DNA from: CAZKUR01 sp964556005
GTDB taxonomy: Bacteria; Bacteroidota; Ignavibacteria; Ignavibacteriales; Ignavibacteriaceae
Length of the DNA stretch: 45,425 nucleotides
Assembly: GCA_964556005.1 (NCBI GenBank)
Contig: CAZKUR010000028.1
Span: 1 to 45,425, forward strand
Direction: 5' to 3'
The notes under the pieces are model-generated. The model saw only the letters and a program-made list of their open reading frames with translations, searched no databases and had not been told where the DNA came from. Both the position numbers and the translations under genes were made by a program. How positions within the stretch are numbered: the first letter of the stretch is position 1; every line of letters begins with the position of its first letter. Below, piece by piece: positions 1 through 8,750 of this stretch.

Positions 1-2
1 TA

Positions 3-692
3 AATTTTGAGAAAGCAGGCGATGATAAACTTTTCGGGATAGCAACGGTAAAAACACCTGACGGTGGATCTTTCACGGATGAGATTTATTATTCAGCAGA
101 TGACAATATAATATTGTACAAACAGACTATCGAAAGCAATCCTGAAACTTCATTTTCAAAATTCATATCAAAAAACCATATAGATTTTGAATTGACTTTA
201 GGGGATGAAGTGATTGTTATGTTTGCAAATATGTATAATTATAGTTTAAACAGCACTAAAAATACTGTTGAATCAATTGCACTTCCAATTAATTTTCATT
301 TATCTGCCGGATTAAGATTCTTAAAGTATTATAAAATATTTTTTAGGTTTGGCATTTTATATGTTTATCAAGATTTTAACGGTATTGACAATGGAATATT
401 TTTACAGGCGGATTTATTAAATACAAACTTTTACGGTACAGCCGGAATAGATTTTTTTAACGATAAGGGGACTGCTCATAACTCTGCTTACAGCGGTGGA
501 GATTTTACTCTTTACTGCTTTGGTCTGGGATACAATATTTCTAGAAAATTTAATGTGGATATAATGTATTGTATCCCTGATGAAAAAGTGTACGGATATG
601 ATATAAATATTGGTCCCAACTTTGATCAAAAGTATGCTAAAATAGATAACGGGCTTATAAAACTTGGGCTTCGATATTCATTTATTTTATGA
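3..692 (+). CDS. Partial outer-membrane beta-barrel-like protein (5' end outside window)
   Basis: The reading frame is open to the left edge of the window, so the gene starts upstream; the first in-window start candidate is a TTG at 114 inside the same frame, which I do not believe. The visible 229 residues alternate polar and hydrophobic/aromatic residues in short strands. They end in LGLRYSFIL, a terminal strand with aromatic residues as in outer-membrane barrels. The family is not recognised; a membrane-anchored barrel or porin-like surface protein is inferred from composition only. A run of hairpins follows the stop codon (702-825). Confidence 0.6.
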   Translation, partial: NFEKAGDDKLFGIATVKTPDGGSFTDEIYYSADDNIILYKQTIESNPETSFSKFISKNHIDFELTLGDEVIVMFANMYNYSLNSTKNTVESIALPINFHLSAGLRFLKYYKIFFRFGILYVYQDFNGIDNGIFLQADLLNTNFYGTAGIDFFNDKGTAHNSAYSGGDFTLYCFGLGYNISRKFNVDIMYCIPDEKVYGYDINIGPNFDQKYAKIDNGLIKLGLRYSFIL

Positions 693-701
693 ATTAATTC
701 A

Positions 702-825
702 TTTCCCCAAGGGGGAAAAATACTTTAGCCAAGGGTAACACCTGTGGATTAACAAAAACTTATAAAACTCTTTCAGAGTTTTGTACATTCGTGAGGTCGT
801 ACTAAAAACCAGGGCGTCTCCCTGG
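702..825. repeat. Cluster of three short perfect hairpins, possible REP-like element remnant
   Basis: Three tight inverted repeats follow one another in a gene-free stretch: TTTCCCC/GGGGAAA (702-708 with 712-718, 3-nt loop), AAAACTCT/AGAGTTTT (764-771 with 775-782, 3-nt loop) and CCAGGG/CCCTGG (809-814 with 820-825, 5-nt loop). The middle one runs into TTTTG and could stop transcription of the upstream gene. The spacing and tiny loops resemble small palindromic elements scattered through Bacteroidota genomes, but no transposase or second copy lies in this window. The rest of the 693-1082 gap shows no credible gene. Confidence 0.45.
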
Positions 826-1082
826 CCTAAAATATATTATCACTTCGCGGTATTAATAATTCAAATTATAATATTGTATGCTTTTTATCGGAATTATAAA
901 GAAGAAGAATGCGGGAGGAACAATAATCAGGTACTGGAATTACCGATATATTTATACATAGGAACTAATGTTCACCGATGAATAAAGTATTACAAAAATA
1001 TTTTTGAGAGAAATGGAAATCTTAAAATATTTTATTAAATTTCAATTGGAAGCGGGAAGCAGTATAAATATTGGAGGTAAAA

Positions 1083-1742
1083 ATGGAAAAAAGTTCAGCC
1101 ACATTGTCGAGTATTCAAACCTTAAGGTTTAGCTCAATTTCAAGTGGAACAAAAAATACTAAAGCTATTCTAATATTTTTAATCATTGTTATGTTTTCCC
1201 CTTTGCTTTTTGCACAGCAAAATTATCAAACGGGTAATGAAAACAACTACTCTTCAACTAAATTAATCCAAGGCGTTCCAGCCTCACTTGAAAAGATCAA
1301 ATCTTTTTCAACAAAAAATAATATTTCAAATGAAATAACGAATAATGAAAAACAATATAATGTTTTGTATTGTGAGATATTTGGTAACGGCGGTACATTT
1401 TCTTTTAATTACGAAAGGAATATCTTCCTTAAATTAAATATTAGAATTGGTTTCGGAATCCTCATTGGCAGCTCATCATCCAACTCAGGAGAACACACTG
1501 AAACAGGCGCTGATGTTTTTGGAATGTTGAATTATTTAATTGAAATTTATAAAAATAATAATTTAGAACTTGGTGCCGGAATATTAACACAAGGTACAAA
1601 GACTTTACCTACATTTTCATTAGGTTATCGCTACATCCCACAGCAAGGCGGATTTTTCTTTAAATTAACATTTGATATGAAACCTAATTTTGATAATAAA
1701 TTCATTCCATGGGGTGGGCTTGGTTTAGGTGTAAGATCTTAG
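1083..1742 (+). CDS. Hypothetical exported protein, beta-barrel-like
   Basis: 219 residues. A strong GGAGG lies seven bases before the ATG at 1083, so I prefer this start to the TTG at 1071. The N-terminus has about 27 residues before a hydrophobic run (AILIFLIIVMFSPLLFA) ending in a plausible signal peptidase site before QQNYQ, an unusually long n-region. The mature part contains Gly- and aromatic-rich strand-like segments such as GFGILIG and LGYRYIP, suggesting a small outer-membrane barrel. No family is recognised. The gene is convergent with the anti-sigma gene (5 bases between stop codons). Confidence 0.7.
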   Translation: MEKSSATLSSIQTLRFSSISSGTKNTKAILIFLIIVMFSPLLFAQQNYQTGNENNYSSTKLIQGVPASLEKIKSFSTKNNISNEITNNEKQYNVLYCEIFGNGGTFSFNYERNIFLKLNIRIGFGILIGSSSSNSGEHTETGADVFGMLNYLIEIYKNNNLELGAGILTQGTKTLPTFSLGYRYIPQQGGFFFKLTFDMKPNFDNKFIPWGGLGLGVRS

Positions 1743-1747
1743 CTTAA

Positions 1748-3310
1748 CTAAATCGTAACGGATTTTTTCTTCTCTTCTACTTTTGGAGGCAATATTTTTT
1801 TCTGGAGATTTTGCATCTCTTTCTGGAATTTCTCCATCTGTTTTTTGAATTGTTTCATCTGCTTTTGAAGTTCTTTATTCTGAAAAAACAGGAGTGAATC
1901 ATTTTTAAAATACTTGAAGTTTGCAAAAAGAGAATCCGAAGGGACTAAATACTTTTTCCCGTTAAAATAAATATATAAGCTGTCGCCGCGGTTGCCGGTT
2001 GAATCATTATGTTTGCGCTCGAAATGAAATTCAAATGATTTAATTGAATCCCCCTTAAAATATTTGTACTTCATATTCGGATTTACACCGAACTCACCGG
2101 GTAAAACGAAATTGAAGTTCTTTAAATTCTTTGTAGCTTTTTCCACTTCATCGGCAATGCTGTTAAAGTCAGTAAGCGGAATTTCCGGAATCTGAATATT
2201 AGCTAAATGAACACGAATTGAATTCGGGTTTATAAAAACCTTGAAATCTTTGTCGGCATCCGACTTTTCCCCGAGTTTATCATAGCTGCTGTCAATCTTA
2301 ACTTCAACTTTGAAGTTTTCCAGATTCTTATTAACCTCAGCCAGTTCCTTATTCATATCTTCTTTAAACTTTTTCATCTGAACTTTAAATTTATCTTTAT
2401 TAAAAGCATACGAATGACTGAAAATCGTATCGGGTGTTAAGAAAATATACTTATCGTCTTTTGTATTTTTTATTTGTGTAACAAGTTTATTGATTTCTGG
2501 ATTATTGTAAAAATCAACTTCCGACGGGATGTATTTTTCAAATTCCTTCCTATTTGTTTTTGAAGCAAAGGCAAGCAGATTTGCACATATTGCTTTTTGA
2601 TAATTCCACAAGTTGGGATTTATTGCGATAGTACTTTTATTATTTACCAAAACCTGCGATTGCAAGTCTTCCGCATATTCGGCCATTAACGAATCGAATT
2701 CTTTTCTCTGGAAATTATTTAAATCCAAAGATTTGACAAATTTATTGAAATTATCTGTTTTGGAAGAAGCCTGCTTTCCTTCTTTTATTTCAAAAAATCC
2801 CTTTCCGCTTGAGTCCGAGCCAAGCTCAAGATATTTGGTTTTGGTATTGTCGAGAGGAAGCTTTTTATAAAAAGCGAAATTAAAAATATCTTCGTTAGAT
2901 AAACTAGCTGTGAATAAAAGAGGCTTTAAATTTTCTGTATAAAAGCTTGCTAAATTGGATTTCTGCGTCTCAATCACACTGTCAATAAAACCGGGATTAA
3001 ATTTCAGCAAAAGCATAAGAGCAATCGTAAGCATAGAAAAAACAATTGCAGGAGACCATCTCCTTAATTTTTCGGCAGGAGATTTTTCGGATTTTAGGCT
3101 TGCAAGAATTCTCGTTTCCAAGTATGGAGATTCTGGCAGAGGTTTATAAGCTGATGACGTTAAATTTTTTACAGTCTTCAGTTCGTTTAATTTTTCTCTT
3201 AAATCTTTATTCAGGCTGAGCTTTTCTTCAACTTCTCTTTTTTCATTTTCAGAAAGCTCATTGTCTAAGTAAGCCGACAACATCTGGAAATATTTTAAAT
3301 GATCTTTCAT
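1748..3310 (-). CDS. Anti-sigma factor-like membrane protein with long extracytoplasmic domain
   Basis: 520 residues. The first about 80 residues resemble the cytoplasmic domain of anti-sigma factors (YLDNELSENEKREVEEKL), but the HxxxCxxC zinc motif of ZAS proteins is absent. One membrane segment lies near residues 87-105 (AIVFSMLTIALMLLLKF). About 400 extracytoplasmic residues follow, rich in Lys, Asp and Asn, with a predicted coiled coil at the end (KQMKQFKKQMEKFQKEMQ). The gene overlaps the ECF sigma gene by four bases, the usual sign of a sigma/anti-sigma pair. By family logic it would hold the sigma factor at the membrane until an envelope signal arrives. The signal is unknown. Confidence 0.8.
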   Translation of the reverse strand: MKDHLKYFQMLSAYLDNELSENEKREVEEKLSLNKDLREKLNELKTVKNLTSSAYKPLPESPYLETRILASLKSEKSPAEKLRRWSPAIVFSMLTIALMLLLKFNPGFIDSVIETQKSNLASFYTENLKPLLFTASLSNEDIFNFAFYKKLPLDNTKTKYLELGSDSSGKGFFEIKEGKQASSKTDNFNKFVKSLDLNNFQRKEFDSLMAEYAEDLQSQVLVNNKSTIAINPNLWNYQKAICANLLAFASKTNRKEFEKYIPSEVDFYNNPEINKLVTQIKNTKDDKYIFLTPDTIFSHSYAFNKDKFKVQMKKFKEDMNKELAEVNKNLENFKVEVKIDSSYDKLGEKSDADKDFKVFINPNSIRVHLANIQIPEIPLTDFNSIADEVEKATKNLKNFNFVLPGEFGVNPNMKYKYFKGDSIKSFEFHFERKHNDSTGNRGDSLYIYFNGKKYLVPSDSLFANFKYFKNDSLLFFQNKELQKQMKQFKKQMEKFQKEMQNLQKKILPPKVEEKKKSVTI

Positions 3311-3903
3311 AACATTAACTCCTGTTTATAGGGATTTAGCAAATCCCTTAAACCTTCCCTTGCTCTAAATATCCTGGATTTAACAGTTCCTATTTCACAA
3401 TTTATAGTTTCAGCAATTTCCTGGTAGCTTAAACCTTCCAGGTCTTTTAACGTTAAAGGGACTCTAAGCTTATCCGGCAATTTTTTAATAGCTTCTCTTA
3501 CAATTTGTGCAACGTCCCGGTTTTCTGCTGTCGGTGAATAAAAAGGATCAACTTCTTCTTCCTTAATAGGAATAAAAATGCTTCTTATTCGTTTTTTTCT
3601 TAAATGATCTTTGCACTTATTTACTGTAACTCTATAAAGCCATGTTGTAAAGAGCGATTCGAATCTGAAACTATTTAAATTTTTATAAACAGTTAAAAAA
3701 ACTTCCTGCGTAATGTCATCGACGTTCGAAGAATCGCCAAGTGTGATATAAGCAATATTCCGTACTTTTTCTTTATGCCTCCGAACCAAAGTGCCGAAGA
3801 CAGATTCATCGCCTTCAATAAACCTTTTAATTAGCGAAAAATCGTCATCTAAGCTTAGAATTTGGGGCTGCTGCAACTTTTTTCTTTTTTTTAATAAATC
3901 CAC
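3307..3903 (-). CDS. ECF RNA polymerase sigma factor (sigma-70 family)
   Basis: 198 residues with the two conserved sigma regions of ECF factors: region 2 around residues 20-95 (ITQEVFLTVYKNL, FTTWLYRVTVNKCKDHLRKK) and region 4 around 140-195 (LSYQEIAETINCEIGTVKSR, a helix-turn-helix). Region 3 is absent, as in RpoE/SigW-like factors. The start is a GTG with a poor ribosome site, so the first residues are uncertain. It overlaps the downstream anti-sigma gene, which probably controls its release. Target promoters cannot be predicted; ECF regulons often include their own operon, which here would mean the 3904-4057 gap. Confidence 0.93.
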   Translation of the reverse strand: MDLLKKRKKLQQPQILSLDDDFSLIKRFIEGDESVFGTLVRRHKEKVRNIAYITLGDSSNVDDITQEVFLTVYKNLNSFRFESLFTTWLYRVTVNKCKDHLRKKRIRSIFIPIKEEEVDPFYSPTAENRDVAQIVREAIKKLPDKLRVPLTLKDLEGLSYQEIAETINCEIGTVKSRIFRAREGLRDLLNPYKQELML

Positions 3904-4057
3904 TTTTTTAGACGTTAATTTGTTTTCTTTGTTCCATTAAATTAAGTACTTTATATTTCATAAGGAAATTCAATTTTTTATAATTCATTAATAGCCTTTT
4001 ACTTGAAATTATAGCACCATCTAATTAAATTAAATTTATAATTCTAAGGAGTTTTTA

Positions 4058-4399
4058 ATGAAAATTAAAACTAGTGAGCAGTACGGTGCCGTCGTTATAG
4101 AACTTAAAGGTAATGTAATGGGCGGTGATGATACAAAAGATTTCAACGGAATCCTTCATAAATACATTGATGAAGGCAAGAAAAATATTGTAGTAGACCT
4201 GGCCGATGTAAAATTCATGAACAGTTCCGGACTGGGAATGTTAATAGGCGGACTGACTACAATCAAAAAAGCGGATGGTAACTTGAAGCTCGCAAGAGTT
4301 ACCGATAAAATCGAAAGCTTATTAATTATAACAAAACTAATAACCATTTTTGAGTTTTTCGAAACTGTAGAAGATGCTGTAAAAAGTTATAGTAATTAA
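4058..4399 (+). CDS. STAS-domain anti-sigma factor antagonist
   Basis: 113 residues, a complete single STAS domain as in SpoIIAA/RsbV. The motif MNSSGLG at 54-60 carries the serine (Ser57 by alignment with SpoIIAA Ser58) that a partner kinase phosphorylates in this family. An AAGGAG ribosome site precedes the ATG. The gene stands alone, divergent from the sigma operon and followed by its own terminator. No RsbW-type kinase or PP2C phosphatase is encoded in the window, so its partners lie elsewhere. It may act in a general stress partner-switching pathway; a direct link to the adjacent ECF factor is not implied by family knowledge. Confidence 0.93.
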   Translation: MKIKTSEQYGAVVIELKGNVMGGDDTKDFNGILHKYIDEGKKNIVVDLADVKFMNSSGLGMLIGGLTTIKKADGNLKLARVTDKIESLLIITKLITIFEFFETVEDAVKSYSN

Positions 4400-4434
4400 A
4401 ATTATTTTTTTAATAATTAATTTGTCAGGAAATG

Positions 4435-4469
4435 AACTCCGGATTCTAAAATTCGGAGTTTTTATTTTG
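4435..4469 (+). terminator. Rho-independent terminator after the STAS gene
   Basis: AACTCCG (4435-4441) pairs with CGGAGTT (4454-4460), and a T-rich run TTTTTATTTTGT follows. It lies 35 bases after the STAS stop codon and 37 before purA, separating the two transcripts. Confidence 0.8.
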
Positions 4470-4506
4470 TCATTTTTTTAAATATAAACCCACCAGAGGA
4501 AATTCC

Positions 4507-5778
4507 ATGAGTGTTACAGTGGTTGTCGGCAGTCAATGGGGCGATGAAGGGAAAGGAAAGATAGTCGATATCTTAAGTGAAAATTTTGACATTGTTACAA
4601 GATATCAGGGCGGCGCAAATGCTGGCCATACGGTTGTAATAAATGATCAGGATTATATTTTACATCTAATTCCGTCGGGCATTCTCCGCGAAAATGTAAT
4701 TTGTGTAATCGGAAACGGTGTTGTAATCGATCCTACTGCTTTATTAGATGAAATAGAATTAATTGAGAGACACGGGATAAAAGTAGACGGCAGGCTTTTT
4801 ATAAGTCAGAATGCACACTTAATAATGCCGTATCACAAGCTTTTAGATTCAATAAACGAAAGCGGTGATAATAAGATTGGTACAACAGGCCGGGGTATCG
4901 GTCCGTGTTATATCGACAAATACGCAAGAAAAGGAATAAAAATTGTCGATCTGCTCAACCGGAAATCACTTGAAGAAAAAATCAGGCAAAATCTTATCGA
5001 GAAAAATAATCTGCTGAAGAAAGTTTACGAGAGAGAAGAGCTTGATGTCGAAGAAATAATAAAACAATATATCGAATTCGATAAGAGAATCGATAAATAT
5101 ATAAAAGACGTTCCGACATTTTTGAATAATGCTATCACCAGTGGGAAATCAGTTTTACTTGAAGGCGCACAGGGTGCCCTACTTGATATTGATTTCGGAA
5201 CTTACCCGTTTGTTACTTCATCGAATCCAACGTCGGGCGGTGCATGCACAGGCACCGGAATACCGCCGACTAAAATTGATAACGTAATCGGAGTAGTAAA
5301 AGCTTACACAACGCGTGTCGGAAACGGCCCGTTCCCTACCGAACTTGAAAACAGTGAAGGAGAAAAGCTGAGAAAAATTGGAGTAGAATACGGAGCAACT
5401 ACCGGCAGGCCGAGAAGATGCGGATGGTTTGACGCTGCGCTTTTAAAATATTCATCTATGATAAACGGAATAAATGAAGCTGCCATAACTAAGTTAGATG
5501 TCTTAAGCTCCTTCGATGAAATTAAGGTTTGTACCGCTTATGAATTAAACGGAAGAAAATTAAATACTTTCCCAACCGATGTCGAAAAGCTGAGTATTGT
5601 TAAACCGGTTTACGAAGTTTTACCGGGATGGAAAGTAGACATTTCTTCCGCCTTAAGCTACAATGAATTGCCTGAGAATACGAAAAAATATCTGCAATTT
5701 ATAGCAGCTAAATCAGGTATAAAGTTGAAGATTATTTCTGTTGGTCCTAAACGTCAACAAACTTTTTTTGTTAATTAG
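4507..5778 (+). CDS. purA: Adenylosuccinate synthetase
   Basis: 423 residues, full family length. It joins IMP and aspartate using GTP to give adenylosuccinate, the first step from IMP to AMP, in the cytoplasm. The N-terminal signature GSQWGDEGKGKIVD contains the catalytic Asp and the P-loop-like glycine segment. Further conserved segments are NAGHTVV, GTTGRGIGP, EGAQGALLDIDFGTYPFVT and TTGRPRRCGWFD. AGAGGA precedes the ATG. It is preceded by a terminator, so it is probably transcribed alone. Confidence 0.98.
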   Translation: MSVTVVVGSQWGDEGKGKIVDILSENFDIVTRYQGGANAGHTVVINDQDYILHLIPSGILRENVICVIGNGVVIDPTALLDEIELIERHGIKVDGRLFISQNAHLIMPYHKLLDSINESGDNKIGTTGRGIGPCYIDKYARKGIKIVDLLNRKSLEEKIRQNLIEKNNLLKKVYEREELDVEEIIKQYIEFDKRIDKYIKDVPTFLNNAITSGKSVLLEGAQGALLDIDFGTYPFVTSSNPTSGGACTGTGIPPTKIDNVIGVVKAYTTRVGNGPFPTELENSEGEKLRKIGVEYGATTGRPRRCGWFDAALLKYSSMINGINEAAITKLDVLSSFDEIKVCTAYELNGRKLNTFPTDVEKLSIVKPVYEVLPGWKVDISSALSYNELPENTKKYLQFIAAKSGIKLKIISVGPKRQQTFFVN

Positions 5779-5791
5779 AAACAACAAAAAG

Positions 5792-5843
5792 AGGGGATGG
5801 ATAAATTAAACCGTATTTCTTCTTTATTTCATTCCCTATTTTG
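5792..5843 (+). terminator. Possible terminator after purA
   Basis: AGGGGATGGATAAA (5792-5805) can pair with TTTATTTCATTCCCT (5823-5837) with G-U pairs and one bulge, followed by ATTTTG. It is the only structure near the purA stop. The U-run is short, so the call is moderate. Confidence 0.4.
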
Positions 5844-6087
5844 TAATGTATTTATTTTTTTAAGATTTCTTTGTATTCAATTTAAAATACTGAAAACCTC
5901 ATTGACCTTATTTGATCAATTAGGATAACGAAATAAAAGCAATTAATTATAGAATATAAAATAACATATTGTAAATTCAACCTAAGTAACAAAAAATAAC
6001 TTCCCGGCCGACCTTATTACCTTATCTTTAATTTCAAATGCGGTAATAATGTTGAAATAGTAAGACTCAACCTAAATTGCTAAGATT
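5844..6087. other. Gene-free stretch between purA and a histidine kinase gene
   Basis: Strongly AT-rich. I see no convincing ORF, RNA gene or repeat here. A promoter for the downstream kinase is expected, but I cannot single out one pair of boxes with confidence. Confidence 0.5.
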
Positions 6088-7314
6088 GTGAAAAGAATTA
6101 TGAAAGATAATATCAAAATAAAAATGTCCGGCGGGCCTGCTTCACTTAATTTCAAAATTGCATTGATTGCTATCGCTATTTTAATTGCCGGAGGGACTTT
6201 ATTTTACACTCAATCTCTTGTAGAAAAACTGCAGGATAAAGAAAACCAGATAGTCCAGCTATATGCAAAAGGGCTTGAATATGTAGCCAATTCCACCTCA
6301 GCCGATGCCGATATCACTTTCCTTTTTGATAACGTAATTAAACCGATTGATTTCCCGCTTATATTGACGGATCCAAAAGACAAGGTGAATTTGGAAACTG
6401 TCCGTAATATCGAATATGATTCAACTCTTTCTCAAGCAAAGCTTAGGTTGTTCTTTAAGCAAAAAATTAAAGAAATGGATCACCAGCACAATCCGATTTT
6501 AGTAACAAACGCCGATACAGTTTTTCAAAAGATCCATTACGGCGATTCTAAATTAATTAACCAGTTAAGGTATTACCCGTACGTGCAAATTTTTATTGCT
6601 GCATTGTTTATCGTTTTAGGATACTTTGGATTCAGCAGCATTAAACGAAGCGAACAAAGCAATATCTGGGTAGGCATGGCAAAAGAAACCGCACATCAGT
6701 TCGGAACACCGATTTCCAGTTTGATGGGGTGGCTCGAAATGCTGAAAATAAATTATAGAGATCCCGATAAAGTGCTCGATACCGCCGAAGAAATAGGCAG
6801 CGATGTTGAAAAGTTGAGCAAGATTACTTACCGCTTCTCAAAAATCGGTGCGGTGCCTGAGATAAAACCGACTAATGTATATGAAGAAATTTATAAAGTA
6901 ACTGAATATTTCGAAAGACGAATTCCTCAAATAGGCAAGAACATCCAGTTAAAAATTCATGGCGATAAAGATTTGTACGCTGATATGAACGGCGAATTGT
7001 TTGAATGGGTAATTGAAAATCTTATAAAAAATGCTTTGGATGCGATAAATCATAAAGAAGGAAAAATTGAAATATTTTTAAGTGTGGTTAAAGATAAAAT
7101 TGAAATAGAGGTCGTTGATAACGGGAAAGGAATAGACCTAAAAAGGAGAAAAGATATTTTTAGGCCGGGCTACAGCACAAAGAGACGCGGCTGGGGATTG
7201 GGATTAAGCCTTTCCAAAAGAATTATAGAAGTGTATCACGGCGGCAAAATTTTCGTCAACCATTCCGTTCAGGGCGAAGGGACAGCATTTAAAATTATCC
7301 TAAACAAAGTATAG
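6088..7314 (+). CDS. Membrane sensor histidine kinase
   Basis: 408 residues from the GTG at 6088; an ATG at 6100 is an equally possible start. Membrane helices lie near 22-41 and 164-184 and enclose an extracytoplasmic loop of about 120 residues with no recognised domain. The phospho-acceptor region is AKETAHQFGTPISSL with His203, the HQ(L/F)GTP form common in Bacteroidota kinases. The ATP-binding domain has the N-box ENLIKNALDAI, G1 box VDNGKGID and G2 box GWGLGLSLSKR, so it should be active. No response regulator is adjacent, which makes it an orphan kinase. Confidence 0.93.
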   Translation: MKRIMKDNIKIKMSGGPASLNFKIALIAIAILIAGGTLFYTQSLVEKLQDKENQIVQLYAKGLEYVANSTSADADITFLFDNVIKPIDFPLILTDPKDKVNLETVRNIEYDSTLSQAKLRLFFKQKIKEMDHQHNPILVTNADTVFQKIHYGDSKLINQLRYYPYVQIFIAALFIVLGYFGFSSIKRSEQSNIWVGMAKETAHQFGTPISSLMGWLEMLKINYRDPDKVLDTAEEIGSDVEKLSKITYRFSKIGAVPEIKPTNVYEEIYKVTEYFERRIPQIGKNIQLKIHGDKDLYADMNGELFEWVIENLIKNALDAINHKEGKIEIFLSVVKDKIEIEVVDNGKGIDLKRRKDIFRPGYSTKRRGWGLGLSLSKRIIEVYHGGKIFVNHSVQGEGTAFKIILNKV

Positions 7315-7445
7315 TTTTCAACCACAACGGAATATCAAATTAATATTGATTTACAAATAAAAAAATTTTTGCGATAGCTACTTTTAACTTTCCACCTTTC
7401 CTAAAGCTTTGGCAGATAAATTTAATTTTGACTTTTAATTTGATT

Positions 7446-8393
7446 CTAACTCATTTGAAGCATTCTCTCAATCGGTGCCAATGCTTTTTCCATCAATTCA
7501 TTACTTAATTCAATTCGCGGATTTTTATTCGCCATGCAGAAATAGAGTTTTTCCATCGTATTCAACTTCATGTAAGGACATTCATTACAGCTGCAGTTTT
7601 TATCGGGAGGAGCCGGGATAAAGTTTTTTCCCGGTGCTGACTTTTTCATCTGGTGAATGATTCCAACCTCGGTCGCAACAACATAACTTTCTGATTTATC
7701 TGATTGCACAAAATTTAAAAGCTTGCTCGTAGAGCCGACAAAATCGGCACGGTTAAGAAGAACATCTTCACATTCTGGATGTGCAATTAATTTTGCACCC
7801 GGATTCTGCGTCATTAAATCTATAATTTTTCTTTCGCTGAAAGTTTCGTGAACGATACAGACCCCGTCCCACAACAGCATATCCCTGCCGGTTTTTTGCA
7901 TTAAATATTTGCCGAGATTTCTGTCGGGAGAAAACAAAATTGGTTTTTCTTTCGGGATTTGGTTAATGATTTTCTCGGCATTGCTTGAAGTACATATTAT
8001 ATCGCTTAAAGCTTTAACTTCGGCGGTACAGTTTATATATGTAATCGCTACATGATCCGGATTTTTTTCTCTAAATAATTTGAATGAATCAGCCGGACAA
8101 CTTTCAGCTAAAGAACAGCCTGCATCGAGGTCCGGAAGTAATACTATCTTATGTGGATTTAAAATTTTAGCGGTTTCCGCCATAAAGTGGACGCCGGCAA
8201 ATACTATTATATCGGCATTTGTCGTCTTTGCTTTTCGTGAAAGTTCAAGACTGTCACCGACAAAATCTGCAATGTCCTGAATTTCCGATTCTTGATAGTA
8301 ATGTGCAAGAATTACAGCATTCAATTCTTTCTTTAATTTCAATATTTCTTTTTCGAAATCCAGCGTTACATCAATCTCATTTTCTAAAAGCAT
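7446..8393 (-). CDS. nadA: Quinolinate synthase A
   Basis: 315 residues. It condenses iminoaspartate with dihydroxyacetone phosphate to quinolinate in de novo NAD synthesis and needs a [4Fe-4S] cluster. The three ligand cysteines expected from the Thermotoga enzyme align with Cys93 (AGCSL), Cys179 (GVCIVH) and Cys272 (NECPYM). Other hallmarks are ILAHYYQ, VGDSLELSRKA, SPDRNLG, HPEC and VGST. A GGAG lies upstream of the ATG. nadB and nadC are not adjacent. Confidence 0.97.
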   Translation of the reverse strand: MLLENEIDVTLDFEKEILKLKKELNAVILAHYYQESEIQDIADFVGDSLELSRKAKTTNADIIVFAGVHFMAETAKILNPHKIVLLPDLDAGCSLAESCPADSFKLFREKNPDHVAITYINCTAEVKALSDIICTSSNAEKIINQIPKEKPILFSPDRNLGKYLMQKTGRDMLLWDGVCIVHETFSERKIIDLMTQNPGAKLIAHPECEDVLLNRADFVGSTSKLLNFVQSDKSESYVVATEVGIIHQMKKSAPGKNFIPAPPDKNCSCNECPYMKLNTMEKLYFCMANKNPRIELSNELMEKALAPIERMLQMS

Positions 8394-8488
8394 TTTAACT
8401 CCGTAGATTAAGATAATTACAGGTAACTATTGTTTTCATTGAGTAATTATTACTAAGCAATTAAATATAATAAATTATTTGTTTGGAA

Positions 8489-8517
8489 TTCATACGTGTT
8501 TCACACCTATCTATAAT
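8489..8517 (+). promoter_or_regulatory. Putative promoter of small RNA copy 1
   Basis: A TATAAT box (8512-8517) sits just before the GGCATAT block shared by both small RNA copies. A weak TTCATA at 8489-8494 is 17 bases upstream. The -35 match is poor. Confidence 0.4.
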
Positions 8518-8522
8518 GGCAT

Positions 8523-8636
8523 ATCGATTGTTGATTAAATCACGACTACAGAAAATAGTCTTTAGCATAGCATCCCCTCCTTTTAATGACACACAAAACT
8601 GTCGGGTTATTGCCCTCACAATCCGACAGTTTTTCC
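8523..8636 (+). ncRNA. Predicted small RNA, copy 1, with C-rich anti-SD stretch and terminator
   Basis: About 114 nt. It begins near the shared block AATGGCATAT (8515-8524), contains a small hairpin GACTA/TAGTC (8544-8548 with 8556-8560), then TAGCATAGCATCCC (8563-8576) running into CCTCC. It ends in an 11-bp stem AAAACTGTCGG/CCGACAGTTTT (8595-8605 with 8623-8633) and a U-run. A diverged second copy lies 230 bases downstream with the same order of elements. The CCCCUCC stretch is complementary to ribosome-binding sites, as in known C-rich regulatory RNAs. ORFs over this stretch are not conserved between the copies, so I favour RNA over protein. Confidence 0.55.
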
Positions 8637-8716
8637 CCCTTTTAAACAGTAAATTATTCCTCAACCGGTCGTATTTATTACCGATAAGAAGCAATAAATA
8701 TTTATTAATGACATTT

Positions 8717-8744
8717 TTGACTTAAAATTAAATAGCCTAAAAAT
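8717..8744 (+). promoter_or_regulatory. Putative promoter of small RNA copy 2
   Basis: TTGACT (8717-8722) and TAAAAAT (8738-8744), separated by about 15-17 bases depending on -10 alignment, lie directly before the shared GGCATAT start region. This is the better of the two small RNA promoters. Confidence 0.5.
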
Positions 8745-8750
8745 GGCATA

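Noticed and set aside
781..981. 66-residue ORF starting with TTG
   Set aside because: It runs through the hairpin cluster, has no ribosome site and no recognisable domain.
7315..7445. Bidirectional terminator between the kinase and nadA genes
   Set aside because: Only short imperfect stems are present and none is followed by a proper T-run.
8461..8725. Overlapping ORFs on both strands across the small RNA region
   Set aside because: The frames are not conserved between the two copies of the element, the predicted peptides have no protein-like composition, and the region is better explained by two RNAs with terminators.
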